Assembly (NCBI RefSeq): GCF_001306135.1
Contig: NZ_LGKP01000015.1
Coordinates: 248,001-312,000 of the forward strand
Direction of reading: 5' to 3'
Source of the DNA: Herpetosiphon geysericola
GTDB taxonomy: Bacteria > Chloroflexota > Chloroflexia > Chloroflexales > Herpetosiphonaceae
Length of the DNA stretch: 64,000 nucleotides
The stretch's first letter is position 1. Each line of letters begins with the position of its first letter. Shown piece after piece: positions 8,743 through 17,539 of this stretch. Below the pieces are notes generated by a model that had not been told where the DNA came from, did no database searches, and saw nothing but the letters and a program-made list of their open reading frames with translations. Position numbers and translations under genes: made by a program.

Positions 8743-10281
8743 TTAGAAGAAGCCCATTGGATTGGGATCGTAGCTGACCAACAAATTTTTGACCTGTTGA
8801 TAGTGATTGAGCATCATCTTATGGTTTTCGCGGCCAATCCCTGATTGTTTGTAGCCACCAAAGGCAGCGTGGGCAGGGTACAAGTGATAGCAGTTAGTCC
8901 AGACGCGGCCAGCTTGAATCGCCCGACCCATGCGATAGGCGGTATTCATATCGCGCGTCCACAACCCAGCGCCCAAGCCATACAACGTGTCGTTGGCAAT
9001 ACTCAAGGCATCGTCAAAATCATCGAACGAGGTTACTGAAACTACCGGCCCAAAAATTTCTTCTTGGAAGATGCGCATGCGGTTGTTGCCAGCAAAGATC
9101 GTTGGCTGAATATAATAGCCTTCGGCCAGATCGCCGCTCATTTCAGCTTTAGCTCCACCAGTTAAGATTTTTGCGCCTTCGTCGCGGCCAATCGCCAAGT
9201 AGGATAAGATTTTTTCGTATTGATCGTTTGAGGCTTGGGCACCGACTGTGGTGGCAGGATCAAGTGGATTACCTTGAATACAGCGTTTGGTGCGCTCGAC
9301 GGCGCGTTCTAAAAACTCACCATAAATTGATTTTTGAATTAATGCCCGTGACGGACAGGTACAAACTTCGCCTTGATTGAGCGCAAACATTGTAAAGCCT
9401 TCGAGCGCTTTATCAAAAAAGGCATCTTGTTTGCTCAACACATCCTCAAAGAAGATGTTGGGCGATTTGCCGCCCAGCTCTAGGGTTACGGGAATAATAT
9501 TTTCCGAGGCATATTGCATAATCAAGCGGCCTGTGGTGGTTTCGCCGGTAAAAGCAATTTTGGCAATCCGATTGCTGCTCGCCAAGGGCTTGCCAGCTTC
9601 GATACCAAAGCCATTGACCACATTCACCACGCCTGGTGGCAGCAAATCGCCGATCAATTCCATTAACAAGAGAATTGTGGTGGGCGTTTGCTCGGCGGGC
9701 TTGAGCACAACACAATTGCCAGCAGCCAACGCTGGGGCCAATTTCCAAGTTGCCATCAAAATTGGGAAATTCCAAGGGATGATTTGGCCAACCACGCCCA
9801 ACGGCTCATAAAAATGATAGGCAATCGTATTTTCATCGACGGTGGCGGCGGTGCCTTCTTGGGCGCGAATTGCCCCAGCGAAGTAGCGGAAGTGATCGAT
9901 TGCCAGGGGCATGTCGGCGGCGAGGGTTTCGCGCACTGGCTTGCCATTTTCCCACGTTTCGGCGACTGCCAACATTTCAAGATTGGCTTCCATGCGGTCG
10001 GCAATCTTATTCAGAATGTTGGCTCGTTCTGCTGGTGAGGTTGCACCCCAAGCAGCTTTGGCAGCGTGAGCCGCATCGAGCGCTTTTTCGATGTCTTCGG
10101 CGGTAGAACGCGGAACTTCACAGAACGGCTTGCCATTGACAGGGCTGATGTTTTCGAAATACATGCCTTTGACTGGCTCGACAAACTCGCCATTGATGTA
10201 GTTGCCATAACGCGACTTAAAACTGACCTTACTGCCCGGCTGATTGGGATTGGTGTAGACCACAGTGTCCTCCAATAGCAT
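8743..10281 (-). CDS. NAD-dependent aldehyde dehydrogenase, ExaC/AldB type
   Basis: Soluble enzyme of 512 aa oxidising aldehydes (acetaldehyde likely) to the acid with NAD(P)+. Family motifs: PWNFP (N171), FTGETTTGR (cofactor site), LELGGKSPN with general base E268, and [11 protein letters not shown] with catalytic C307. The C-terminal [12 protein letters not shown] is also present. The [11 protein letters not shown] form is characteristic of the AldB/ExaC subgroup. Co-transcribed with a DUF779 gene downstream. No strong ribosome site precedes the ATG at 10281, but the next Met is at residue 40, inside the conserved fold. Together with acetyl-CoA synthetase at 19157 it could feed acetate into acetyl-CoA (inference). 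Confidence 0.93.
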   Translation of the reverse strand: MLLEDTVVYTNPNQPGSKVSFKSRYGNYINGEFVEPVKGMYFENISPVNGKPFCEVPRSTAEDIEKALDAAHAAKAAWGATSPAERANILNKIADRMEANLEMLAVAETWENGKPVRETLAADMPLAIDHFRYFAGAIRAQEGTAATVDENTIAYHFYEPLGVVGQIIPWNFPILMATWKLAPALAAGNCVVLKPAEQTPTTILLLMELIGDLLPPGVVNVVNGFGIEAGKPLASSNRIAKIAFTGETTTGRLIMQYASENIIPVTLELGGKSPNIFFEDVLSKQDAFFDKALEGFTMFALNQGEVCTCPSRALIQKSIYGEFLERAVERTKRCIQGNPLDPATTVGAQASNDQYEKILSYLAIGRDEGAKILTGGAKAEMSGDLAEGYYIQPTIFAGNNRMRIFQEEIFGPVVSVTSFDDFDDALSIANDTLYGLGAGLWTRDMNTAYRMGRAIQAGRVWTNCYHLYPAHAAFGGYKQSGIGRENHKMMLNHYQQVKNLLVSYDPNPMGFF

Positions 10282-10365
10282 GTTTCAAGCTTGGGCCAAC
10301 ATGGGTGGGGGATGTTCCAAAACCAGAGGTGAAGCGTTTCCAACGTCGTGTTTCTATCATATCAC

Positions 10366-10848
10366 AAAAGGCAGGAGAAAGAACATAGAGCATAGAACAT
10401 AGAACATAGGGAGCAGGGATAGAGAATCGGGATTTAACGCAGCGGCGCAGAACGAATCAAGGATGAAGGATGAGGGATGAGGGATGAGGGCTAAAAGCAG
10501 AAGTGAAAAAATGTAGGCTATGGGCTGTAGGCGTTGGATTTTGAGAACATAATCAAGCAAATCTGTGGCATCTGTGGCTAAAAAATAATCAGTATTCGGG
10601 CAACACATGAATCAATTTATTTAACGCAGAGGCGCAGAGCGAATGAAGGATGAAGGATGAAGGATGAGGGCTAAAAGTCAAAAGTCAAAAGGCAGAAGTG
10701 AAAAAAATGTAGGCTATGGGCTGATGGCATTGGTCTAGCAAAAACTGAATCAACATAATCTGTGCAATCTGTGGCGAAAAAACGTGCTTCGCGCTCTTCG
10801 TGCGCTTCGCGGTTTCCAAACTTACGATGCTCTATGTTCTATGCCCTT
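10366..10848. repeat. Modular intergenic repeat region 2
   Basis: 557 bp without a gene. The same words as region 1 occur: AGAACATAG units (10379-10408), TTTAACGCAGCGGCGCAGA (10434-10452), GGATGAN units (10461-10490) and a GCTATGGGCTGTAGGC array (10515-10535). Further on are ATCTGTGGC 9-nt units (10560-10580), a second TTTAACGCAGAGGCGCAGAG (10620-10640), GGATGAN units (10645-10672) and AAAAGTC units (10673-10705). AATCTGTGC/G units (10757-10776), CTTCGTGCGCTTCGCGG (10797-10813) and ATGTTCTATG (10832-10841) complete it. The last array overlaps the end of the response-regulator gene. Confidence 0.85.
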
Positions 10849-11681
10849 GCTTCGGCTAAAATATGGTAGAGCTGCCTAATTGCCTCTTTGCGGCGACGAT
10901 AATATTCGCTTTTGGAGAGGTGTAAGTGCTCTGCTTGGGCTTGCGGAGCCTGCAAATGCACAAATTCACCCTCCAAAATCGCCAAAGTTTCCAACACATT
11001 CAATTGCAGCGCCTCTCGAATAACGGTGGCAATTTTGGCTTGGGTTTGCAGCCCACGTTGATAATCACTAGTGCTATGCGGAAATAAATATTTAGCCAAA
11101 TGGCTTGCTCCAAGCCCGACCAAGCCTTGCCGATGCAGCTGAAGCAGCGCTTTGGTTAGGTCTTCTTCGCTCAAGGCTGGGCTTGGCGTTGGCGCAAGCA
11201 GCCGCAGGCGCAAAATATTCAGCAAGGCCTGGCTGCCGATTGGCGCTTGTTGGTTGCTTGCTGCTAGCGCTTGCTCGATTCGTTGGGCCAAATCTGGCGT
11301 GGCTGGCTTTTCAAGCACTGCATCGCAACCAAAGGCAATTGCCGTTTGATGAACTTCGCTGGCACTCAACGCAGTCAAGGCCACAATTGCTAGTTGCGGC
11401 AAACTCCCATTGGCGATTTGAATTTGCAATTGCAAAGCCAGGTTTGCTCCCGCCAACGACGATGCAACCACCTGCTGAAGCGCTGGATCGTTGGGCAAAT
11501 TCAGGTCGAGCAGCAACAGAATTTGGCTTGGCTGATAGCTCGTCAAGGCGTGCTGCAATTGCTCGGTCGCTTGTTTGCTCGAACGGGCCAAACTGGTTTG
11601 ATAACCAGCTGCTTGTAAATAGCGCGCTGCCAGTTGGCGATCGACTGCGAGATCATCAACAATAATGCAATACTTGCTCAT
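10839..11681 (-). CDS. Response regulator with C-terminal helix-turn-helix-like domain
   Basis: 280 aa. N-terminal receiver domain with acidic pocket (IIVDDLAVD), phospho-acceptor Asp in LLLLDLNLP, ALTA and VLEKPATP; the stretch between the phospho-Asp and the Lys is longer than usual. The C-terminal part is not a common effector, but the last 35 residues (AEHLHLSKSEYYRRRKEAIR) read as a helix-turn-helix. The start codon overlaps the kinase stop (ATGA at 11678-11681), so it is the cognate regulator of that kinase. Its final codons and TAG stop lie in repeat sequence. Confidence 0.8.
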   Translation of the reverse strand: MSKYCIIVDDLAVDRQLAARYLQAAGYQTSLARSSKQATEQLQHALTSYQPSQILLLLDLNLPNDPALQQVVASSLAGANLALQLQIQIANGSLPQLAIVALTALSASEVHQTAIAFGCDAVLEKPATPDLAQRIEQALAASNQQAPIGSQALLNILRLRLLAPTPSPALSEEDLTKALLQLHRQGLVGLGASHLAKYLFPHSTSDYQRGLQTQAKIATVIREALQLNVLETLAILEGEFVHLQAPQAQAEHLHLSKSEYYRRRKEAIRQLYHILAEARA

Positions 11682-12940
11682 TCAACATCCTGTGGAAACC
11701 GCATATGCAGCGTGCAGCCGATTGCTGAATCGAGCACATGCAAGGTTGCTGTTGCTTGCTTCAGCATTTGTTGCACTTGCTTCAAGCCCAAGCCTTGGCT
11801 GATTGGGCTGAAATCGCCGCGATTCAGCGCGGCGCGTAAATCTGGATGCATTCCAGCGCCATCATCGCTGATTTCGATTACCAAATGGTCGTTGTGCTGA
11901 AAACTGCGAATAACGACCTGCTGTTGGCAACGACTCAAACTATTATCAAGCAGATTAAACAACGCCCGCTCAAATTGCTCACGATCGGCAATAATGCGAC
12001 TGCCAGCGGCGATTTCGAGGCTTACATTGGCGATAGGTTCGGTATAGTAGGCTGCCAAACCGTTGATTGCTGGTTGCAGTTGAGTCAAACATTGCTCAAG
12101 CTCGATGCCGGTCAGGTTGGCGCGTTGGGTTGCCAATTGGTGGCGTGCTTGATCAAGCAAATTGTTGAGTTGGCGCTCGACTCGTTGGGTTGCCGCCAAG
12201 GCTGGCTGGATTGTGGGGCTGGTGAATGGTTGCTCAAAGGCTAAATGGTGGAGCAAGCCTTGGACGCTTTTTAGTGGCTGGCGCAAATCGTGTTTGAGCA
12301 AACTAAGCTGTTGGACATGTTGCTGCAAATCTTGAAGTTGTTGCTGCATGCTACTTTGTTGCTCTACCAGTTGCATTGTTTGGGCATGTTGCTGGCTGGC
12401 GTAGCGTAAGGTTTGGCGCGAAACGAGGCCAATGGCGCTGCACATCAACACAATGCTCAGCACCACAATTATCACCAACAACCATTCGTTGAAGATAATC
12501 GAGTGACCTGCTGCTAGATAATTCAGCCCGATCAAGCCACTGCTGTAGCCCAAAACCTGCCAAAATGGCATGACGACTGCAAAACCACAGACTGCAAATA
12601 ATTCAAAAATAAGCACATTCGGCGACCGCATGGCATACGCCAAGCTTGCATTATGGCTAATTGCAATCAGCATGCTCGCATGCCAAGCCCAATTAATCTG
12701 TTTACGTTGTAGCAACCACCAAACCAGCACCGGATTGAGCAGACTGCGGGCCAGGTGTAAGCCAAAAACCGCCATTGATTGCTGCTGATTGATTACAGCC
12801 AAGCCAAGCACGAGGGTAAATGGCAAAGCCAGCCCACATGCCAGCAGCGTGATGAGCACTATTAGCCGCCGCTTGTGATGCGCAAGCAATTGCTGATAGT
12901 GCTGCTGAATTTGTTGTTCGTCAAGGCTTGGCTGAATCAT
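11678..12940 (-). CDS. Membrane sensor histidine kinase
   Basis: About 420 aa. Roughly six N-terminal membrane helices (residues 25-175) form the sensor with no large extracellular domain. A Gln-rich coiled-coil linker follows, then an H-box (LLKHDLRQPLKS, His near residue 217). The HATPase domain has its N-box (FERALFNLLDNSL), G1 (EISDDGAGM) and G2 (GLGLKQVQQM). ATG at 12940 is preferred; a TTG at 12946 is in frame. The 5' end overlaps the upstream membrane-protein gene by 20 nt and the 3' end overlaps the regulator by 4 nt, so the unit is tightly coupled. Confidence 0.85.
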   Translation of the reverse strand: MIQPSLDEQQIQQHYQQLLAHHKRRLIVLITLLACGLALPFTLVLGLAVINQQQSMAVFGLHLARSLLNPVLVWWLLQRKQINWAWHASMLIAISHNASLAYAMRSPNVLIFELFAVCGFAVVMPFWQVLGYSSGLIGLNYLAAGHSIIFNEWLLVIIVVLSIVLMCSAIGLVSRQTLRYASQQHAQTMQLVEQQSSMQQQLQDLQQHVQQLSLLKHDLRQPLKSVQGLLHHLAFEQPFTSPTIQPALAATQRVERQLNNLLDQARHQLATQRANLTGIELEQCLTQLQPAINGLAAYYTEPIANVSLEIAAGSRIIADREQFERALFNLLDNSLSRCQQQVVIRSFQHNDHLVIEISDDGAGMHPDLRAALNRGDFSPISQGLGLKQVQQMLKQATATLHVLDSAIGCTLHMRFPQDVE

Positions 12941-13238
12941 AACCAATTCGCGATTTAAGCAAGGTTACCATTGCATGATAATCGTAATCAAACAGCCAAC
13001 CAAAACAGCAAAACAACATAAAGCTATTGAGCAAGCTACTTATGATTAATGCTCCTAGCTCAAATGGCAGCAAATAAGCCACAATGCTATGCAAAAAATC
13101 AATGCAGCCCACAATTAATAGCCCAATCAGCCCAAATACGAGCAGCTTGAACAATCCTTGTGGACGAAGATTATATATCAAGATCAACGCAGTTAATAGT
13201 GCAACCACAGCATGAATTAGCCATTGATGACTTAACAT
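12921..13238 (-). CDS. Small membrane protein upstream of a histidine kinase, 105 aa
   Basis: About three hydrophobic helices (residues 5-22, 30-60 and 62-85) with a short C-terminal tail. No family recognised. It overlaps the kinase start and begins 4 bp after the stop of the 40-aa gene, so it belongs to the same unit. A role as accessory membrane partner of the kinase is inferred from position only. Confidence 0.65.
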   Translation of the reverse strand: MLSHQWLIHAVVALLTALILIYNLRPQGLFKLLVFGLIGLLIVGCIDFLHSIVAYLLPFELGALIISSLLNSFMLFCCFGWLFDYDYHAMVTLLKSRIGYDSAKP

Positions 13239-13242
13239 GAGC

Positions 13243-13365
13243 TTACCAACGTTCGATCATTAATTGCAGTACCAAACAGCTAAATAGCCCTAGCCCGCAA
13301 CCTAAGCCAATGATGATCATGGGCCAAAAAAGTCGTTTAGCCTCGCGATCAAACTTCAACACCAT
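13243..13365 (-). CDS. 40-aa single-helix membrane protein
   Basis: Short reading frame beginning MVLKFDREAKRLFWP, followed by one hydrophobic helix (MIIIGLGCGLGLFSCLVL) and ending QLMIERW. A clear GAGGAG lies 6-7 nt before the ATG, and the stop is 4 bp before the next gene, which supports a real first gene in the four-gene unit. The positively charged N-terminus predicts it stays inside. No known family. Confidence 0.6.
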   Translation of the reverse strand: MVLKFDREAKRLFWPMIIIGLGCGLGLFSCLVLQLMIERW

Positions 13366-13459
13366 GCACTCCTCAACTAGCTCCCCAGCGCTTTACTCAA
13401 CCCTAGTTTACTCACGTTTGGTTGAATTGGGTTAAACTTTTTCCCAGCTTTTTCCCAAG

Positions 13460-15550
13460 CTAAATCGCTAAAATGCTGGCTGGGCTAGGCACCAGATCGC
13501 GGCTAACTACCCGCTCGTTAGCCCGGTCGGGGGCTAAAATATCGATCGGTTCTTGAGGTTCGAGCTTATTTTCAGGCCCAGTCGTAAACCACGGCGTGAT
13601 CCGCAAGCGCCAGCCATTCAGGGTTTCATCGACATTAAAGGTCAGCAAGCTTTGCAACAGTGGCGCCCGATCGTGGTTTAGCGCATTGGTGTAGCCAAGA
13701 TTTAAGATGTTTGGCTCTTGGCCAACCAACCAGCGCCGCAAGCCCCAAACTTGATTTTCGACCTCGATTTTGCCGTTGAATTTGGCTCGCAATTGTTGGG
13801 CGGTGGGAAAAACCTCGCGCAACATCACCTGATCAACAATTTCTTGATCATCGTCGCGATAGACAAAGCGCGATTCTAAGGGAGTCATGCCGCTAGGCGT
13901 GTGCCAATGTAAATCAACAGGCTTGCTGAGGTACGCGCCACCACCGCCATTAACAAAGTGGTGGGCAATGTGTTGAGTTCCGCGCAAGGTGATATAGCGC
14001 GATTCGTAGTGTTGGTAGGCATGGGTATCGCCGCCAATAACCACGTGGGTTTCGTAGCGCCGCAACAATTCGTACAACTGCCGCATGCCAGGGTGATCGG
14101 CAAAGGCTCCATTGACATACAATGGCTCGCTGAGCACAACCGCAATGATTTTTTGCTGGTTGAAGGCCGCTAGCAAGCAACTTTCTAACCATTCCAATTG
14201 AATCGGATCGACATTGCCAATGCAGCCTGTATCGACCGCCAACAACACAAATGGCACAGGATCGAAGCTTAATTCAAAAAATGGCAAGCGTTGCTGGGTT
14301 TGCGGTTCGTTGAGGTCGCCGCCAAGCCTTGTAAGGCCATAGCGCTCGCGCAAACTCCGCACTTCGTTCCAGCGGAATTGGCCCCACGGATAGCCATAGC
14401 GTGCCCAAGGCCCCGTTTTGAGCGCTTTGGCCCATTGTTGCAGCTGTGGGTCGCGGCTATCGACGTGGGCAGCAGCATAGCCAAAATTCAGCATCAAGCC
14501 TTTTAAATCGTTGTACCAATCGTGATTCCCAGCTAAGCCATAGATCAAGGGTGGCGTTTCGCTTTGGCTAGCATAAGGTCGATAGAGCGTGCGCTCATAA
14601 TCCATTAACTCGCCAGCTGGGTACACAATATCTGAGCTGAGAATTGTAAAGGTTGGGTAGGCAGGATTGGCCGGGCCTTGTTGGGCAAGGCGGCTATTTT
14701 CGCTGACAATCGGCGGGGCAATTTGCGATTCATCGCCCTCGCCCGGGTCGCCAATCACGGCGAAGGTAAATCCACGTTGCGGGTTTTGCACAGGCTTGAT
14801 TCGCGCAGCTTTGGCCACATCGCGCGCTGCTTTGCTGCCCACAATATGCTCGATATAGGCCATGCGCACAGTATCGGCCAAATCGCTTTCGGCCCATGGC
14901 GGCACGCCCCAACGTGGCATTAACGTATATTTCAAATGTGGCAACAAGGTGCGCCAATTGGGCGGGTCGATCCACGAGAAGCTGCCACTTTTGAGCAAGC
15001 GCCGCACTAGGTAGAAGCCCAAATAATAAATTGTCAGCAAAACAGACAAGGTTGCCAGCAATTCAACCCAATTTTTAATCGCATCGATAAAGCGCGTTTC
15101 GCTATCCAAGATGCGGGCTGGCACCAACAACAGCTCTAAAATAATGGCAATTCCGCTGACCGTGAGCAGCACCATACATAAAAATTGCACTACCAGCAAA
15201 ACCCCACCGATGTAGCTTGATGGTGAGCGATCGCCAGCCCGCAAGCGGCGACGTAGCTCGCGATAGAGCGTCAGCAAGCCCATAATTGCCAACGAGCTAG
15301 CAATCACCGTTCGTAGTTGCGGAAAGGGCAGCAAGGCCAAGGTGAGCATTGTTGTGCTGACCGCAAAGACTTTAATCAGCAACAACGCGGCTCCAGCAAG
15401 CTCCATCATCATAATTCTGCGATGCGCCCAGTGCGAGGTTTCGATCCAAATTAAACTAAGCACTAAGATGGTTGTGATGATCAAATAGGTGCGGGCCGAG
15501 CTGGGCATGCCCAACGCCACCAGATAATCAGCAATTGTTCCAAGTAGCAT
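13460..15550 (-). CDS. Membrane-anchored metallophosphoesterase
   Basis: 696 aa. The N-terminal 190 residues hold about five membrane helices. The rest is a calcineurin-like phosphoesterase: FAVIGDPGEGDES near residue 265, an ILSSDIVYPAGE segment replacing the usual GDxx block, YGLAGNHDWYND (GNHD/E motif) and VVIGGDTHAYQHYE (GGDTH near the C-terminal metal site). The start is supported by GAGGTGA upstream. The substrate is unknown; a phosphodiesterase acting at the membrane face is the family expectation. Monocistronic and separated from the next gene by a strong hairpin. Confidence 0.85.
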   Translation of the reverse strand: MLLGTIADYLVALGMPSSARTYLIITTILVLSLIWIETSHWAHRRIMMMELAGAALLLIKVFAVSTTMLTLALLPFPQLRTVIASSLAIMGLLTLYRELRRRLRAGDRSPSSYIGGVLLVVQFLCMVLLTVSGIAIILELLLVPARILDSETRFIDAIKNWVELLATLSVLLTIYYLGFYLVRRLLKSGSFSWIDPPNWRTLLPHLKYTLMPRWGVPPWAESDLADTVRMAYIEHIVGSKAARDVAKAARIKPVQNPQRGFTFAVIGDPGEGDESQIAPPIVSENSRLAQQGPANPAYPTFTILSSDIVYPAGELMDYERTLYRPYASQSETPPLIYGLAGNHDWYNDLKGLMLNFGYAAAHVDSRDPQLQQWAKALKTGPWARYGYPWGQFRWNEVRSLRERYGLTRLGGDLNEPQTQQRLPFFELSFDPVPFVLLAVDTGCIGNVDPIQLEWLESCLLAAFNQQKIIAVVLSEPLYVNGAFADHPGMRQLYELLRRYETHVVIGGDTHAYQHYESRYITLRGTQHIAHHFVNGGGGAYLSKPVDLHWHTPSGMTPLESRFVYRDDDQEIVDQVMLREVFPTAQQLRAKFNGKIEVENQVWGLRRWLVGQEPNILNLGYTNALNHDRAPLLQSLLTFNVDETLNGWRLRITPWFTTGPENKLEPQEPIDILAPDRANERVVSRDLVPSPASILAI

Positions 15551-15599
15551 AATTCACCTCATCACAACATGTTTGGGGAAAGCTTCGATTGATTCAAGT

Positions 15600-15633
15600 A
15601 TCCCTGCTTGGGCTGATTTTTCCAAGCAGGGAT
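15600..15633 (-). terminator. Hairpin terminator of the 15655-17447 unit
   Basis: Perfect 12-bp inverted repeat, ATCCCTGCTTGG (15600-15611) and CCAAGCAGGGAT (15622-15633), with a 10-nt loop. It is 22 bp after the stop of the minus-strand gene at 15655. It lacks a strong U-tract on the minus strand. Confidence 0.65.
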
Positions 15634-15654
15634 GATTGCAATTGACTAACAAAC

Positions 15655-15948
15655 TTAGCGCGATTGTTGTTTGGCGAGGCGTTCGTTGCCACGTTTGAAG
15701 TTGCCAGTGATTTTGGCCATCACCAGTTGGGCAGCCTCGCCTTCAAGCTCGGCGATGTTGGCGAGAAAACGTTGGGCTTTGGGGCCGCTCAAAATCATCA
15801 CTTGTTTGCCATACCAGCTAATAAAAACTTTGCCAGCTTTGCTGACTGAATAATCGAAGGCTTCGGCTTCGACGGCGTTGAGTTTGCGTGGGGCTGGTTC
15901 TTCGTTCGGTTCTTCATCAACGGTTTCAGGCTCGATTGGTTCGCTCAA
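15655..15948 (-). CDS. Small conserved-looking hypothetical protein, 97 aa
   Basis: Start is TTG at 15948 with AAGGAG 9-12 nt upstream. An acidic Pro/Glu-rich N-terminus (MSEPIEPETVDEEPNEEPAP) is followed by a compact domain containing KVFISWYGKQVMILSGPKA. The tail is basic. No family recognised. Third gene of a unit with the RuvC-fold protein 24 bp upstream. Confidence 0.65.
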   Translation of the reverse strand: MSEPIEPETVDEEPNEEPAPRKLNAVEAEAFDYSVSKAGKVFISWYGKQVMILSGPKAQRFLANIAELEGEAAQLVMAKITGNFKRGNERLAKQQSR

Positions 15949-15972
15949 GGTTGGCGACTCCTTCGCAAAAAA

Positions 15973-16440
15973 TTAGCGTCGGCGCACTTCGGGCGGAATT
16001 GCCGCAAGCCAGCCAAGCTGAACCACTGCCCATAAGCCCAATAGAATTGCTTCGGCTGCATCGTGACGCAATGAGGTGGGGCGTGGTGCATCCGACCATT
16101 CGATAACGCGGCGGGCTAGTTCATCGGCAACAGCTTTGGCTTGCTCTCCAGTGCGTTGTTCACGAGCATATAACAAGGTTGCGCGCCAAACCTCAGCACT
16201 TGTACGGATCAATTCTAGGTCGCGGCGGGTAGCTTCGCGCTCCCAAACATCAGCAATTTGGCCGCCGCCTTCGAGCACCAACACGCTTAAATCGCTAATT
16301 TCGGCCAATTGGCCACTGCTGCCCTTGCGCAAACGTGCCAACGAGCCATAGTTATGCGAACGATACCACACCAGTTTGCCTGCGCGGTTGTAGCATGCAA
16401 ATCCGGTGCGAATGCCTAAATCAACCGCGAGTAAACTCAT
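15973..16440 (-). CDS. RuvC/RNase H-fold protein (putative nuclease)
   Basis: 155 aa. The pattern fits the RuvC-like nuclease fold: first strand LLAVDLGIRTGFA with D7, a strand VLVLEGGGQIA with E57, and a C-terminal helix RHDAAEAILLGLWA with D127 and E130. Length is close to RuvC (about 170 aa), but the sequence is not canonical RuvC and no ruvA or ruvB is nearby. Its ATG overlaps the stop of the TPR gene (TAATG at 16438-16442), so the two are translated together. The acidic residues are in the right order for two-metal catalysis. Activity is inferred, and an inactive structural role is possible. Confidence 0.6.
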   Translation of the reverse strand: MSLLAVDLGIRTGFACYNRAGKLVWYRSHNYGSLARLRKGSSGQLAEISDLSVLVLEGGGQIADVWEREATRRDLELIRTSAEVWRATLLYAREQRTGEQAKAVADELARRVIEWSDAPRPTSLRHDAAEAILLGLWAVVQLGWLAAIPPEVRRR

Positions 16441-17447
16441 TAGCGTTCTCCAAAACTATCGCCGCGTTGCTGGTTGCTCAGCTCTTGATTGTAGGCATCG
16501 AGGCCACCAATCGCTCGTTGCAGATGACCATCGGCTTCTTGCAAGCGCAAAGCTGCGCGGTTCGCAATTGCCACGTTATAGTTGGTATAGTATTCCAAAA
16601 TATCATCAAACGCCGCTTGTTCTAATTGCAGGCCTTGTTTGTATTCATCGTGAATTTCGGCCAAAATATCGGGTGCTTTGATGCGCTCTAAATCGGTGTA
16701 GGCTTGGCGCACAACATCGCGATAGCGTTTGGCAGCCTCAATTTGCTCGGTGGCCACGGTCGAGCGATCGCTGGTTTCGCGATAGCTGGTCGCTGCTTGA
16801 TCGAGGCGCTGGCGAATTTCGCCAACTTGGCTTAAATAGCGCAACAGCTCTGCTTGATTAATTTCCGAGGCCGCAACTACCGCCTGTGCATCAGGCTGAT
16901 TAGGGTTGGCGAGTTCGAGCATTGGCGGCACTTCTGGCAAGGGCTGGCCTTTGGCCACCGCCAGCATCACCCCAGTAAAGCTAATTGCCAGAATCAAGGC
17001 AACCAAGGATGCGACGCGCACAATTTTGCCGCTGCGCTCAGAATCGCGCCATTCTTGCCACCACGCTTTTTCAACCGCCGGAGCCGCTTCTGCAGCTCGC
17101 TCCTCGATGGTGGGAATGCTAATTTGTTGCAAGGCGCTTGGCGGCTTGGGCGTGGTAATGCTGGCAGCTTTGGTTTGTTGTTGCTGCTGAATCCAGACTA
17201 ACCCTTTGCGAGCTTGTTGATTATCGGGGTTGATTTTGAGCGCAGATTGCAAACAAAATTCGATGTCACGCTGCTCGTCGAGCACTCCGCTTAGCCAAAG
17301 CCAAGCCTGCTCATGGCGTGGATCAAGCTGAACTGCCTTGGTCAACAAACCAGCAGCAATTCGGCGTTGACCGCCGCGCGCCGCCGCCAAACCACGCTCA
17401 TACAAGCGCTGCGCCTCAACACTGTAGGTTGTAATGCCTTGTTCCAT
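16440..17447 (-). CDS. TPR-containing single-pass membrane protein
   Basis: 335 aa. Two tetratricopeptide-like units (about residues 9-75, with AQRLYERGLAAARGGQ and AVQLDPRHEQAWLWLSG) come first. A Pro/Glu linker leads to one membrane helix near residues 143-165 (IVRVASLVALILAISFTGVML). The extracytoplasmic part (about residues 190-335) is helical and may form a coiled coil. No enzyme motif. It heads the unit with the RuvC-fold protein. The ATG is only about 10 nt downstream of an AAAAGGC-type repeat array and lacks a good ribosome site. Confidence 0.75.
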   Translation of the reverse strand: MEQGITTYSVEAQRLYERGLAAARGGQRRIAAGLLTKAVQLDPRHEQAWLWLSGVLDEQRDIEFCLQSALKINPDNQQARKGLVWIQQQQQTKAASITTPKPPSALQQISIPTIEERAAEAAPAVEKAWWQEWRDSERSGKIVRVASLVALILAISFTGVMLAVAKGQPLPEVPPMLELANPNQPDAQAVVAASEINQAELLRYLSQVGEIRQRLDQAATSYRETSDRSTVATEQIEAAKRYRDVVRQAYTDLERIKAPDILAEIHDEYKQGLQLEQAAFDDILEYYTNYNVAIANRAALRLQEADGHLQRAIGGLDAYNQELSNQQRGDSFGER

Positions 17448-17457
17448 ATGTATAACT

Positions 17458-17538
17458 CAAAAGGCAAAAAGCAGAAGTCAAAATCACCAAGCTATGAATA
17501 AGAATTTTGCCTTTTGCCCTTTGCCTTCTGCCTTTCTG
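17458..17538. repeat. Inverted pair of AAAAGGC-type repeat arrays (region 3)
   Basis: The 92-bp gap between two minus-strand genes is almost entirely repeat. AAAAGGC-AAAAAGC-AGAAGTC units (17458-17482) face a TTTTGCC-TTTTGCC-CTTTGCC-TTCTGCC array (17509-17537). The two halves are complementary enough to fold into an imperfect hairpin over the whole gap. The array starts directly after the stop of the GH18 gene. Confidence 0.8.
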
Positions 17539-17539
17539 A

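Noticed and set aside
10357-10608. Minus-strand ORF of 83 aa
   Set aside because: Lies entirely in word-repeat DNA; its leucine-rich look comes from the repeat composition.
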